A DNA stretch of 64,000 nt from assembly GCA_965613685.1 (NCBI GenBank), contig OZ277031.1:744001-808000 (forward strand), in the 5' to 3' direction. The translations under genes and the position numbers were made by a program. The notes beneath the pieces are model-generated. The model had not been told where the DNA came from, made no database searches, and worked only from the letters and a program-made list of their open reading frames with translations. Source of the stretch: Methylotenera oryzisoli_B (lineage in GTDB: Bacteria; Pseudomonadota; Gammaproteobacteria; Burkholderiales; Methylophilaceae). Of the stretch, positions 25,024-33,844 are shown piece after piece (within the stretch, counting starts at the first letter, position 1; every line of letters starts with the position of its first letter).

Positions 25024-26286
25024 ATGAGTGATTTGCAAATAGCATTAATAGCCATAGGCGCATTGATAATATTGGCGGTATTGATTCTTAATTGGTGGCA
25101 GGAAAGGCGCTTTCACCGGCAAGTGCAAAGTCAATTTGGCGACATAGAAAATGATGTTCTGCTGCCAGAATCTTCTCCACAAACTCCACCAGACAACGAG
25201 GTGCGTGATGAGGGCTTAATTTCTGATAGAGATGATGCTCACCCCGGTCTTGAAGATGGCGTGTATGACATTGGTGATGCGCAGGATGCGGATAATTTTA
25301 CCATCAACGTAGCGGTAAAAATTGATGCTGAAGACGCTCCGGCATTCGATACCTTGGTAGTCAGCGCGGACAGCGAAGAGCCGCAGCCAAGTCAGGCGAT
25401 AGGGGACGTTGCGCCATCCGCGCCGACTGAGCCAAAAGTCAGCGCTGGTTTGCCTAGTATGTTGCTTAGTAAAATTGACACCACGGCTTTGTTGTACTTG
25501 GCTAAAGAATCGACCATGCCGACATTGAAAGAGAGTTCGCAAGGTTTATTTGATGGCTTGGATAAACCGTTTTTTATCCACGCGCTGGATAAAAACCAGG
25601 CTTGGCAAGTGCTTGATGATGACAATGTGCAGACGTACCAGCCTGTATTGAGGGTGGCTTGCAGTTTGCAATTGGCTGATAGAGGTGGCGCCGTGACCCG
25701 TAGCACGTTAAGCCGCTTCCAGCTTGCCGTGACCGAGCTTGCGCTAAAAATTAATGCAGACCTTGAGTGGCAAGACATAGAAAGCATTCAGTTGCAAGCT
25801 AGTGAACTGGACGAGTTTTGCATAGCCGTGGATAAAACCGTGGGTTTTCATTTAAGTCATGGTGAAAACGGTGCGTTTTCGGCTGCTAAATTGACAGCAT
25901 TGGCTGAGGCGCAAGGCTTGGCGGCTAACGATGCGGGCTGCTTGCAAGCATTTAATTCACAAAGCGCTAAACCCTCTTTCATTATTTTCAATACGGAAAA
26001 TCAGTTAACTGCTTTTAATGCCGCAAGTGATGCGCTCATAAAAAGCGTTATTTTTCAATTGGACATACCCCGTGTTGATGAATGTACGCTGGCATACAAG
26101 CAAATGGTTAAGGTGGCAAAATCGCTAGCGGTCGATTTAAACGCCAATTTACTGGATGCCAATAATCGAATATTGAATGATCAGCAAATTGAGCAAATAT
26201 TCCAACAAGTCGATTCCATTCAAGACGTCATGCGCTTGCGCGGCATAGAGCCGGGTTCCGAGGCGGCGCTTAGGTTGTTCTCATAA
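25024..26286 (+). CDS. zipA: Cell division protein ZipA-like FtsZ anchor
   Basis: A 420-aa bitopic membrane protein. One N-terminal transmembrane helix (LQIALIAIGALIILAVLIL, residues 4-22) is followed by a basic stop-transfer segment, an acidic Pro/Asp-rich linker (about residues 40-150) and a C-terminal domain from about 175. That domain has FFIHALDKNQAWQ and matches the ZipA FtsZ-binding fold. Sequence identity to E. coli ZipA is evidently low, but the architecture and position between smc and ligA are diagnostic. The stop TAA abuts the ligA ATG directly, so the two are translationally coupled. Confidence 0.88.
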   Translation: MSDLQIALIAIGALIILAVLILNWWQERRFHRQVQSQFGDIENDVLLPESSPQTPPDNEVRDEGLISDRDDAHPGLEDGVYDIGDAQDADNFTINVAVKIDAEDAPAFDTLVVSADSEEPQPSQAIGDVAPSAPTEPKVSAGLPSMLLSKIDTTALLYLAKESTMPTLKESSQGLFDGLDKPFFIHALDKNQAWQVLDDDNVQTYQPVLRVACSLQLADRGGAVTRSTLSRFQLAVTELALKINADLEWQDIESIQLQASELDEFCIAVDKTVGFHLSHGENGAFSAAKLTALAEAQGLAANDAGCLQAFNSQSAKPSFIIFNTENQLTAFNAASDALIKSVIFQLDIPRVDECTLAYKQMVKVAKSLAVDLNANLLDANNRILNDQQIEQIFQQVDSIQDVMRLRGIEPGSEAALRLFS

Positions 26287-28356
26287 ATGAGCCAAGCTGA
26301 ACAGCAAGGCTTATTGTTTGAAGCCCCACCAAACTCAGAGCCGCTATCCGTTGACATAACCCAGCAATACCAGCATTTAAAGCGCAGTCTAGAACAATAC
26401 GATTACGAGTACTACGTGTTGGATGCGCCGTCGGTTCCTGATAGCGAGTACGATAGTCTTTTTAAGGCGCTGCAAGCCATAGAGCAGGCGCATCCTGAGT
26501 TGGTGACGGCAGACTCACCAAGCCAACGAGTCGGCGGCAGCCCAAGCAATGCCTTTGCTAACATCACGCATAAGCAAGCAATGTTGTCGCTTAACAATGC
26601 CTTTGAGGATCGGGAGTTGGAAGCGTTTGACAAGCGCATACGGGATGCACTGGCCTGCAATCAAGTTGAATACGCAGTAGAACCAAAGTTCGATGGATTG
26701 GCAATCACCCTAAGCTATGAAAACGGGCTATTCAAGCAAGGTGCAACCCGTGGTGATGGCTATACCGGTGAGGATGTAACACACAATCTACGGACGTTAC
26801 GAGCTATCCCCATGCGATTGAACTGTCAGAACCCACCTGCGTTACTGGAAGTGCGTGGTGAGGTGTTGATGTTTAAGCGCGACTTTGAGAAGCTAAATAA
26901 AATGCAGTTAGCCAAGGGTGAAAAGCCGTTTGCTAACCCGCGAAACGCAGCCGCTGGTAGCCTGCGTCAACTGGATCCAAAAGTAACGTCTACTAGACCA
27001 TTAAGTTTTTTTGCCTATGGTTTGGGTGTGGCGCATGGTATTCCGCCTATGCATAGCCATAGTATGGCCATGGATTACCTTGCCAGCCTGCATTTTCCAG
27101 TGAGTCAGGAGCGCGGCGTGGTTTTAGGTTTGCCCGGCCTGCAAGCCTATTATCTAAAAATGGCAGGTTTACGTGATGGCCTGGCCTTTGATATAGATGG
27201 GGTGGTTTACAAGGTAAATCAATTTAAGTTGCAAGATGAGCTCGGCTTTGTATCCCGTGCGCCAAGATGGGCCATCGCTCATAAATTCCCAGCACAAGAA
27301 GCGCTAACCGTCGTTGAAGACATCACCGTGCAAGTGGGCAGGACAGGTGCCATCACACCGGTAGCAAGGCTATCCCCGGTTTTTGTTGGTGGGGTAACGG
27401 TAACCAACGCTACCTTGCACAACGAGGACGAGGTTAGACGAAAGGACGTGCATATCGGTGACACGGTGAGCGTGCGCAGGGCAGGGGACGTCATCCCTGA
27501 AGTGGTAAGCGTGGTTATGGAAAAGCGCCCGATTAATGCAAGGCGCTTTGTGATGCCGACCGTCTGTCCAGACTGCGGCTCGCATATCGTTAGGCCAGAG
27601 GACGAAGCGGTGGCCAGATGCAGTGGCGGACTTTTTTGCCCTGCGCAGCGCAAGCAAGCCATCATTCATTTTGCCTCGAGGCGCGCAATGGATATAGAGG
27701 GACTAGGGGATAAGTTAGCCGATCAATTGGTTGAGGCGCAGTTAGTCAACACGCTGGCTGATCTATACCAACTTAATTTATCCGTCTTATGTAACTTGGA
27801 GCGCATGGCCACGAAGTCAGCAGAAAATCTGTTGCAAGCATTGCATAAAAGTAAATCTACCACATTGGCACGCTTTATTTATGCCCTAGGCATGCGTAAC
27901 GTCGGAGAGGCGACGGCGAAGGATTTGGCTAGGCATTTTGCCAGCCTTAACAACCTCATGCAGGCCAGCCGCGATGATTTGTTAGCGGTGAATGACGTGG
28001 GCCCTGTGGTGGCGGATTGCATAGTGAATTTTTTAGGCGAAGCGCACAACCAGTTAGTTATAAAACAATTGTTAGAAGCAGGGGTGTGTTGGCCAGACAG
28101 CGACAATAATAGTGCTGAGCTAAGTCACCTAGCAGGTATGACTTTTGTACTAACCGGCACATTGGCTAATTTGTCTCGTGAACAAGCCAAAGAATTAATT
28201 GAGGCTAGGGGAGCTAAAGTGAGTGGCAGCGTGTCCAAAAAGACACATTACGTTGTTGCTGGAAGTGAAGCCGGAAGCAAATTAGATCAGGCCAAAATAC
28301 TGGAATTAACTATTTTAGATGAGGCTGGCTTGCTGCAGCTACTCGCAGCACACTAA
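26287..28356 (+). CDS. ligA: NAD+-dependent DNA ligase LigA
   Basis: Seals nicks during replication and repair using NAD+. Domain order: Ia (YEYYVLDAPSVPDSEYD), adenylation domain with catalytic Lys134 in EPKFDGLAI, OB fold, Cys4 zinc finger (CPDCG...CSGGLFCPAQ), helix-hairpin-helix region and a C-terminal BRCT domain (MTFVLTGTLANLSREQAKEL). The 689 aa include about 20 extra N-terminal residues before the conserved start of the family. The start directly follows the zipA stop. Confidence 0.97.
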   Translation: MSQAEQQGLLFEAPPNSEPLSVDITQQYQHLKRSLEQYDYEYYVLDAPSVPDSEYDSLFKALQAIEQAHPELVTADSPSQRVGGSPSNAFANITHKQAMLSLNNAFEDRELEAFDKRIRDALACNQVEYAVEPKFDGLAITLSYENGLFKQGATRGDGYTGEDVTHNLRTLRAIPMRLNCQNPPALLEVRGEVLMFKRDFEKLNKMQLAKGEKPFANPRNAAAGSLRQLDPKVTSTRPLSFFAYGLGVAHGIPPMHSHSMAMDYLASLHFPVSQERGVVLGLPGLQAYYLKMAGLRDGLAFDIDGVVYKVNQFKLQDELGFVSRAPRWAIAHKFPAQEALTVVEDITVQVGRTGAITPVARLSPVFVGGVTVTNATLHNEDEVRRKDVHIGDTVSVRRAGDVIPEVVSVVMEKRPINARRFVMPTVCPDCGSHIVRPEDEAVARCSGGLFCPAQRKQAIIHFASRRAMDIEGLGDKLADQLVEAQLVNTLADLYQLNLSVLCNLERMATKSAENLLQALHKSKSTTLARFIYALGMRNVGEATAKDLARHFASLNNLMQASRDDLLAVNDVGPVVADCIVNFLGEAHNQLVIKQLLEAGVCWPDSDNNSAELSHLAGMTFVLTGTLANLSREQAKELIEARGAKVSGSVSKKTHYVVAGSEAGSKLDQAKILELTILDEAGLLQLLAAH

Positions 28357-28377
28357 ATTCAAGGGTAAGCAGACAAT

Positions 28378-29280
28378 ATGAAACTAGAAAAGACCTTAAT
28401 AACAGCATTCATCCTAATGTTCTTTAATGATGTTTTAGCTGAAAATTATAGTGCGGCAGAATGCAATAAATTATTAAATGCAGGCAATACACCAGCAGCC
28501 ATTGATTACTCAAAAACCATGTTATCGCTTAACGGCAGTGATAAAGATGCTTTGTTATGCCAAGGTCGAGCCTATTATGCCGCGGTGGATTTCAATAAGG
28601 CGCTACTTGCATTTGAGCTGGCGGAAAAAAATTCCAATAATGAGCTGGATAAGATAGTGGCTGTTTTTCTAAAAGCCAATGCCAGTTATGCCATGAAGCA
28701 AAAAGACCAAGCATTAGCAAGCTATAAAAAAGCACTTAAACAATCGCAAATGATAGTGAATAAAGCCATGGAGCGCCTAGCTCTTAACGCCATTGGCGAC
28801 ATAAGCAACAATGACAAGGACTACCAGGCTGCACTGGATTGGTACTTGCAAGGTTTTAAACTGGCAGCTAATGACAATGAGCGGGGAGAGAGTGCCGAGA
28901 AGGTTGGCGGGGCTTACCATGCGCTAAAACAAGATGATCTAGCGCTTGAATACCAAATTAAAGCTTATTTGATGCACGATAGGGTTGGGACGCCAGACCA
29001 ATATGCGCAATCCAGTATTTTATTGGGCCAATATTACGCGATCGTCAAGAATTACGATAATGCCGAAAAAACACTAAATAAAATCATTAAATTTGCCAAC
29101 GAGCAGGGCGGTGAATACTATGAGGCCCAAGCCAGCTATGTATTGGCTAAAGTCGAATTGGCCAGAGGTAACACTGAAAAAGCTGCGAAATTGATAGAAA
29201 AAGCCAAGCTTATTGCAAAAAGAACCCAAGATGCTGGGCTAGAAAAAGAAATAGCCAATGAGATGCAAGACTTATTTTGA
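28378..29280 (+). CDS. Secreted tetratricopeptide-repeat protein
   Basis: A 300-aa protein with a clear Sec signal peptide (MKLEKTLITAFILMFFNDVLA, cleavage after about residue 21) and several TPR units: DALLCQGRAYYAAVDFNKALLAFE, DYQAALDWYLQGFKLA and ENYDNAEKTLNK-like segments (here KNYDNAEKTLNK). It should be periplasmic or outer-membrane associated and act as a scaffold. It begins 22 bp after ligA and may be transcribed with it, and msrP follows after 64 bp. I do not recognise a named family. Confidence 0.75.
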   Translation: MKLEKTLITAFILMFFNDVLAENYSAAECNKLLNAGNTPAAIDYSKTMLSLNGSDKDALLCQGRAYYAAVDFNKALLAFELAEKNSNNELDKIVAVFLKANASYAMKQKDQALASYKKALKQSQMIVNKAMERLALNAIGDISNNDKDYQAALDWYLQGFKLAANDNERGESAEKVGGAYHALKQDDLALEYQIKAYLMHDRVGTPDQYAQSSILLGQYYAIVKNYDNAEKTLNKIIKFANEQGGEYYEAQASYVLAKVELARGNTEKAAKLIEKAKLIAKRTQDAGLEKEIANEMQDLF

Positions 29281-29344
29281 CGGCGAGCGCTAGCCATATA
29301 AACCAAACCTGTCATTACCTGTCATTGCTAGGCGAGCTACTAAT

Positions 29345-30313
29345 ATGAATATTGAAAAAGATATTGCCCCTTCAGACATAACGCCACGAGACGTCTTTGA
29401 AAACCGCAGGAGTTTCATAAAGACAGCAGGTGTTGGCCTAATAGCAAGTGCTGCGATGCTTCTAAATTGCCCTATTAGTGCTGCTACAGCAAAAAATGCA
29501 AATCACCCATCTAGGAAATTAAAAGCCATAAGCACGGCTTATGGCAGAGGTGAGCAGCTTACAAGCTACGAAGACGTTACATCCTATAACAATTTCTACG
29601 AATTTGGATCGGATAAAAGTGAACCCGCAATTAACGCCAAGCTTTTTAAAACGCAACCATGGACGCTAACTGTTGAGGGCGAGGTAAGGAAAAATAAAAC
29701 CATTGCCATCGAGGATTTATTGAAGCTAGCACCGTTAGAGGAGCGCATATACCGTATGCGCTGCGTTGAGGGTTGGTCTATGGTAATTCCATGGGTTGGG
29801 CTGCCACTTTCTCAGCTAATTAAATGGGCCGAGCCAACTGGCAATGCGAAGTACCTGGAATTCGTAACGCTGGCCGACAAACAACAAATGCCAAGTCAAA
29901 ACATCCCCTTGTTGGATTGGCCTTATACCGAAGGTCTGCGCATGGACGAGGCCATGAATTCACTTACCGTATTAGCTGTTGGACTGTATGGGGAAGTCCT
30001 GCCTAACCAGAACGGCGCGCCATTGCGACTGGTAGTGCCATGGAAGTACGGGTTTAAAGGTGCAAAGTCTATTGTCAGCATTAGGTTTACTGAAAAGCAG
30101 CCTGTCTCAAGTTGGATGAAAGTTGCGCCAAAAGAATACGGTTTTTATGCAAACGTTAATCCAAACGTAGAACACCCGCGCTGGAGTCAATCAACTGAAA
30201 GGCGAATAGGTTCAGGCCTATTTGCCAGTAGGATAAAAACTCAGATGTTTAATGGTTACACAGAACAGGTAGGCCAGATGTACACTGGACTAGACCTTAA
30301 AAGAAATTTTTAA
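29345..30313 (+). CDS. msrP: Protein-methionine-sulfoxide reductase catalytic subunit MsrP (YedY)
   Basis: A periplasmic molybdenum-cofactor enzyme that repairs oxidised methionines in envelope proteins. A Tat signal with the twin-arginine motif RRSFIK (residues 21-26) follows a 20-residue leader, and the hydrophobic core is GLIASAAML. The Mo-ligand cysteine is C140 in YRMRCVEGWSMVIPW. GAPLRLVVPWKYGFKG is the other family signature. It forms an operon with msrQ 19 bp downstream. Its length of 322 aa is normal. Confidence 0.95.
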   Translation: MNIEKDIAPSDITPRDVFENRRSFIKTAGVGLIASAAMLLNCPISAATAKNANHPSRKLKAISTAYGRGEQLTSYEDVTSYNNFYEFGSDKSEPAINAKLFKTQPWTLTVEGEVRKNKTIAIEDLLKLAPLEERIYRMRCVEGWSMVIPWVGLPLSQLIKWAEPTGNAKYLEFVTLADKQQMPSQNIPLLDWPYTEGLRMDEAMNSLTVLAVGLYGEVLPNQNGAPLRLVVPWKYGFKGAKSIVSIRFTEKQPVSSWMKVAPKEYGFYANVNPNVEHPRWSQSTERRIGSGLFASRIKTQMFNGYTEQVGQMYTGLDLKRNF

Positions 30314-30331
30314 GCTTATCCTGGTAAATTC

Positions 30332-30958
30332 ATGACCCACCTTCGCATCAAGCCAGCGATTCTAAGTTCATTTATATTCAACAAAGCGACGGTTTTTACG
30401 CTTGCCCTTTTTCCGCTTTTAAGACTGCTCTACCTGGCGCTTAATAACAAGCTTACGGCACATCCCATTGAATACATTGAACATTCAACTGGATTTTGGT
30501 CACTAACTATATTGCTGCTGTTGCTATTGCTGACACCAATTAGGTTGGTATTCAAGACCAATAAGCAAATTCGATTTAGGCGCATGTTGGGCCTATTTGT
30601 TTTCTTTTATGCTTTTATGCATGTGCTGACATACTTATGGCTGGATTACGCATTTAGTTATGATGAGATTGCAAAGGATGTAATTAAGCACCCACGTATA
30701 TGGGTGGGGTTCATCGCTTTCTTATTGTTGTTACCACTTGCAGCAACGTCCAACCAAGCCAGTATTAAAAGCTTGGGGGCTAACTGGGTCAAACTACATA
30801 AATTGGTCTACTTGGTGGCCATTTTAGCTGTCACGCATTTTTGGATGCTAGTGAAGCGGGATGTAAGTGAGCCTATGGTATTTGCAATTGTTTTAATTTT
30901 ACTTTTGGCTGTAAGGCTTTATTTTAGATTTACAGCAAGGCAACGGAGGGCTAGCTAA
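30332..30958 (+). CDS. msrQ: Heme-containing membrane subunit MsrQ (YedZ)
   Basis: Integral membrane b-type cytochrome that feeds electrons from the quinone pool to MsrP. The 208-aa sequence has about six hydrophobic helices, with the conserved LRRMLGLFVFFYAFMHVLTYLWLD-type segment (here RRMLGLFVFFYAFMHVLTY) and KLHKLVYLVAILAVTHFWML, each holding histidines for heme. It follows msrP by 19 bp with a start ATG at 30332. The downstream 156 bp to the next gene are AT-rich and hold one hairpin (31026-31048). Confidence 0.93.
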   Translation: MTHLRIKPAILSSFIFNKATVFTLALFPLLRLLYLALNNKLTAHPIEYIEHSTGFWSLTILLLLLLLTPIRLVFKTNKQIRFRRMLGLFVFFYAFMHVLTYLWLDYAFSYDEIAKDVIKHPRIWVGFIAFLLLLPLAATSNQASIKSLGANWVKLHKLVYLVAILAVTHFWMLVKRDVSEPMVFAIVLILLLAVRLYFRFTARQRRAS

Positions 30959-31025
30959 ATGCATTTAATATACTTTTATTAATTTTACATAATATACATT
31001 ATGCGAAGTAAATTATATTAAAAGG

Positions 31026-31048
31026 AAGCCAAGCGCTAGGCTTGGCTT
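31026..31048. terminator. Hairpin between msrQ and the convergent periplasmic protein gene
   Basis: A perfect 9-bp stem AAGCCAAGC/GCTTGGCTT with a 5-nt loop. On the minus strand it is followed by CCTTTTAAT, on the plus strand by AATCTTC. It probably ends transcripts from one or both convergent genes, more likely the minus-strand one. Confidence 0.55.
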
Positions 31049-31114
31049 AATCTTCACGGTTTACCCTATTTGCTTATTGGTGTGCTTATTAACCGCGGTA
31101 AAGATAATACAAAT

Positions 31115-31498
31115 CTATCTGTTGTTAAAGAAAGCAATATTCATCACTTTGTCATTGACAAAAGTGATCTCCGTTTCTTTGTATGTGCGAGTGGCATCGT
31201 ATTTCACTAGGTTTTTGTAATACCACATTTCAACATTGACACGCTTGGAGCCTTTTTCGTCCGCACCCACTCTGCTTAAAAAACTGCTGGCACCTTGTGG
31301 TTTAACCGAAGCATCTTTTTTAAACGGTGCGCCAAGTTTTTGCGTAATCAAGGCTTTGGATTTGCCACTAAAGGCTGATAAAAATTGATCCTCAGTGTAG
31401 GTTTTCTTATTGCCTGCCGCTTGGGCAACATTAAAGTTAGTAGAGATGACCAATATGGTGGCCAGTGCATAGCCTATTTGCTTAAGTGAAAGTTTCAT
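31115..31498 (-). CDS. Small periplasmic protein of unknown function, BamE/SmpA-like pattern
   Basis: A 127-aa protein with a Sec signal peptide ending NVAQA (cleavage about residue 27). The mature part has SGKSKALITQKLGAP, then VEMWYYKNLVKYD and EITFVNDKVMNIAFFN. A G-K plus LG-P turn followed by W-Y-Y and a terminal beta strand with D-K-V resembles the BamE/SmpA-OmlA fold, but there is no lipobox cysteine, so it would be soluble in the periplasm. The resemblance is by eye. It is a single-gene unit convergent with msrQ. Confidence 0.65.
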   Translation of the reverse strand: MKLSLKQIGYALATILVISTNFNVAQAAGNKKTYTEDQFLSAFSGKSKALITQKLGAPFKKDASVKPQGASSFLSRVGADEKGSKRVNVEMWYYKNLVKYDATRTYKETEITFVNDKVMNIAFFNNR

Positions 31499-31597
31499 GG
31501 TGTAGCCTGTGTAAAAAGTTAAAAAGAACGGCGTGTATTATGCCACTGATACAAATTTAAACCTAGCCTAGGCGCCAGATAAGGGGCTAAGCTAAGT

Positions 31598-32374
31598 CTA
31601 GTGTGCCGCATGGGCATGTTTAAATAAAGTAAAGAAATTATCCGTGGTCGCATTGGCAATATTAGCTAAGCTATCACCACGAAGGTCAGCCAACGCTGTC
31701 GCAACAAACCGTACAAAACTTGGCTGATTGGTTTTACCACGATGCGGCATCGGTGCAAGATAAGGGGAATCCGTTTCAATTAATAGCCTATTCAATGGGA
31801 TAGCCCTGGCAACTTCCTTAATAGACGTGGCATTTTTAAAGGTCACTATGCCTGAAAAGGAAATATAGAATCCCATCTCCATGGCTTGCTCCGCCACTGC
31901 CAGGCTTTCCGTGAAGCAGTGCATCACCCCACCCACCTTGTCAGCGCCCTCTTCTTGCATGATACGTATGGTGTCTTCTGCGGCGTTGCGAGTGTGGATA
32001 ACCAAAGGCCTATCCGATGCGATAGCGGCTTTTATATGACGACGAAACCGCTGACGTTGCCACTCTAGATCGCCAGTTAAGCGAAAATAATCCAAACCCG
32101 TTTCGCCTAATGCAATCACTTTGGGGTGATCGGCTAAACGAACCAGCTCTTCCACGCTGGGCTCGATGATGTTCTCATAGTCAGGGTGTACGCCTACGGA
32201 AGCAAAAAAATTAGCATTCGTCTCGGCCAAAGCCAGCACTTGTGGAAAGTCGTCTAATGTAACGGAAATGCACAAAGCGTGACCCACTTGATGATCATGC
32301 ATAGCCTGCTTAATGGCTGGCAAATCCTTGAGTAATTCAGGAAAGTTTAAATGGCAGTGAGAATCAACAAGCAT
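31598..32374 (-). CDS. TatD-family metal-dependent hydrolase (YcfH-like)
   Basis: A 258-aa TIM-barrel DNase-like hydrolase. Metal ligands are seen in VDSHCHLNF, GETGLDYF, VIHTRNA, MHCFTES and IETDSPYLAP. TatD proteins are 3'-5' exonucleases or D-aminoacyl-type hydrolases; the gene order tmk-holB-pilZ-tatD points to the YcfH subgroup. It is the last gene of the fab/holB minus-strand run, 50 bp after pilZ. Confidence 0.93.
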   Translation of the reverse strand: MLVDSHCHLNFPELLKDLPAIKQAMHDHQVGHALCISVTLDDFPQVLALAETNANFFASVGVHPDYENIIEPSVEELVRLADHPKVIALGETGLDYFRLTGDLEWQRQRFRRHIKAAIASDRPLVIHTRNAAEDTIRIMQEEGADKVGGVMHCFTESLAVAEQAMEMGFYISFSGIVTFKNATSIKEVARAIPLNRLLIETDSPYLAPMPHRGKTNQPSFVRFVATALADLRGDSLANIANATTDNFFTLFKHAHAAH

Positions 32375-32424
32375 GGTGGTTGGATTTTAACTTTGAATTG
32401 TTTAAAAAGTGCGTTAGGTATTTA

Positions 32425-32775
32425 CTACATGGTATGCGTGTGGCGTGATGAATTTAATGCCGCACCAAGCAACTGCTCGATCTTTTCACGAGCGGCATGA
32501 CCGCCCTCGTCTTCACTGAACTGCACGCCTATTCCTTGCGGCTTCTCACCTTGATTAGCCGGAGATACCCAGGCAACATGGCCAAGCACCTTTAGTTTAA
32601 CTGGTTCATCAATCAGACTTAACAGCATGCTTAGTGGTTCCCCCATGCCATGCGCTTTGTCAGTTGGTATAAACAACCCACCGCCTCGTAAAAACGGCAT
32701 GTATGCCGCATGCAAGGCCGCTTTCTCCTTGAAAATTAAGGATAACATGCTGGCGTATTCTGATGAATCTGACAT
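32425..32775 (-). CDS. pilZ: PilZ-domain protein, type IV pilus assembly PilZ
   Basis: A 116-aa single-domain PilZ. The pattern FKEKAALHAAYMPFLRGGGLFIPT, then LKVLGHVAWVSPANQGEKPQGIGVQFSED, matches the founding PilZ of type IV pili, which lacks the RxxxR motif needed for c-di-GMP binding. It lies between holB and tatD as in many beta- and gammaproteobacteria. It is expected to act with PilB/FimX in pilus assembly; no other pil genes are in the window. Confidence 0.9.
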   Translation of the reverse strand: MSDSSEYASMLSLIFKEKAALHAAYMPFLRGGGLFIPTDKAHGMGEPLSMLLSLIDEPVKLKVLGHVAWVSPANQGEKPQGIGVQFSEDEGGHAAREKIEQLLGAALNSSRHTHTM

Positions 32776-32827
32776 ATTGGGCTTATCCGTGTTTACTTTT
32801 ATACCTTATCTATGCGGACGAACGGGC

Positions 32828-33844
32828 CTAGGCCCTTGAAAAAATCCGCGTGTAATCGACCAGCAAGGCTTCCATTTGCAATTCATGATTTAAAGGATGC
32901 AAGGCCAGCTTACGCAATGCATTTAGATTTTTTTGTAATTGCAACAATTTGGCTAAATTTACTTTGACTGCCAACGCCTCTAGAGGCTTTGCATAGGCTG
33001 TATGGTAACGCAACTGCTTAGTTTGTTTCATTAAAACAAGGTCAAATAGCCATTTTTGTAAGGCCACGATGCCGGTTTCGGCAGAATAAGCTAGTAAGGC
33101 TGGCGCGGCAACGTGCGGGCTTAATTTTTCACCATGAGACAGCATCTGCAAGAATTCCTTAGCCTGTGCATACTGCGAGCCGTCGGCCATGGCTTTCAAG
33201 GGTGAGCCGGCGAAGTACTGCAGTTGCTGCTCCGCATTGCTTAAGCCTTGTTCAGCCAACCAAGCTAAGGATTGGGTTGCATTGGGTGCAGGCATATTGA
33301 TTTTTTGACAGCGACTCACTATCGTCGGCAGCAAGCGTTGTATTTGCTGGGTGACCAATAAAAAAACCACGCCTTCGGCTGGCTCTTCGAGCATTTTCAG
33401 CAAAGCATTAGCAGAGGCGTTATTTAGCGCCTCTGCCGGATAAATGATAATAATGCGAACGCCGCCACTGCGATGGCTGGATAAGCCAATAAAATCTGCC
33501 AGATCGCGTATTTGCGCTATGGATATTTGTTTTTTTTTCTTGGTTTTTTTTGTGCTGCTTGATTCGCCTTCCACCTCGTCTTCTTGCTCGGGGCTAATTA
33601 GCTTGAAGTCTGGATGGCCGTCTTCATTAAACCAGTTGCAACTGGCGCATAGTCCGCAGGCGCCAACTGCATTTTGCTCAGTGCACAATAAGCTTTTGCT
33701 TAAAAACCGGGCGAAATCAAACTTGCCTATGCCGACCGGACCATGCAACAAAAATGCGTGGTGCCTTTGTTGCTTGTTTGCATGCAGTTTACCCCACAGC
33801 TGATTTTGCCAAGGGTAAGGTTTTAAATTATGATTATTTATCAT
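32828..33844 (-). CDS. holB: DNA polymerase III subunit delta prime
   Basis: Clamp-loader subunit of 338 aa. The degenerate P-loop GPVGIGKFDFAR lacks the final S/T, as expected of the non-ATPase delta prime. Zinc-binding CGLCASC and a preceding Cys follow, then the sensor segment VSRCQK. A Lys-rich insertion KKTKKKKQ sits after an acidic stretch; on the coding strand it is written as runs of 8 A and 9 A. The start overlaps the tmk stop as ATGA, so the genes are coupled. Confidence 0.95.
   Translation of the reverse strand: MINNHNLKPYPWQNQLWGKLHANKQQRHHAFLLHGPVGIGKFDFARFLSKSLLCTEQNAVGACGLCASCNWFNEDGHPDFKLISPEQEDEVEGESSSTKKTKKKKQISIAQIRDLADFIGLSSHRSGGVRIIIIYPAEALNNASANALLKMLEEPAEGVVFLLVTQQIQRLLPTIVSRCQKINMPAPNATQSLAWLAEQGLSNAEQQLQYFAGSPLKAMADGSQYAQAKEFLQMLSHGEKLSPHVAAPALLAYSAETGIVALQKWLFDLVLMKQTKQLRYHTAYAKPLEALAVKVNLAKLLQLQKNLNALRKLALHPLNHELQMEALLVDYTRIFSRA

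Noticed and set aside
30959..31025. AT-rich stretch after msrQ as an attachment site or origin
   Set aside because: No direct repeats, DnaA boxes or integrase nearby; it looks like plain intergenic DNA before a terminator hairpin.
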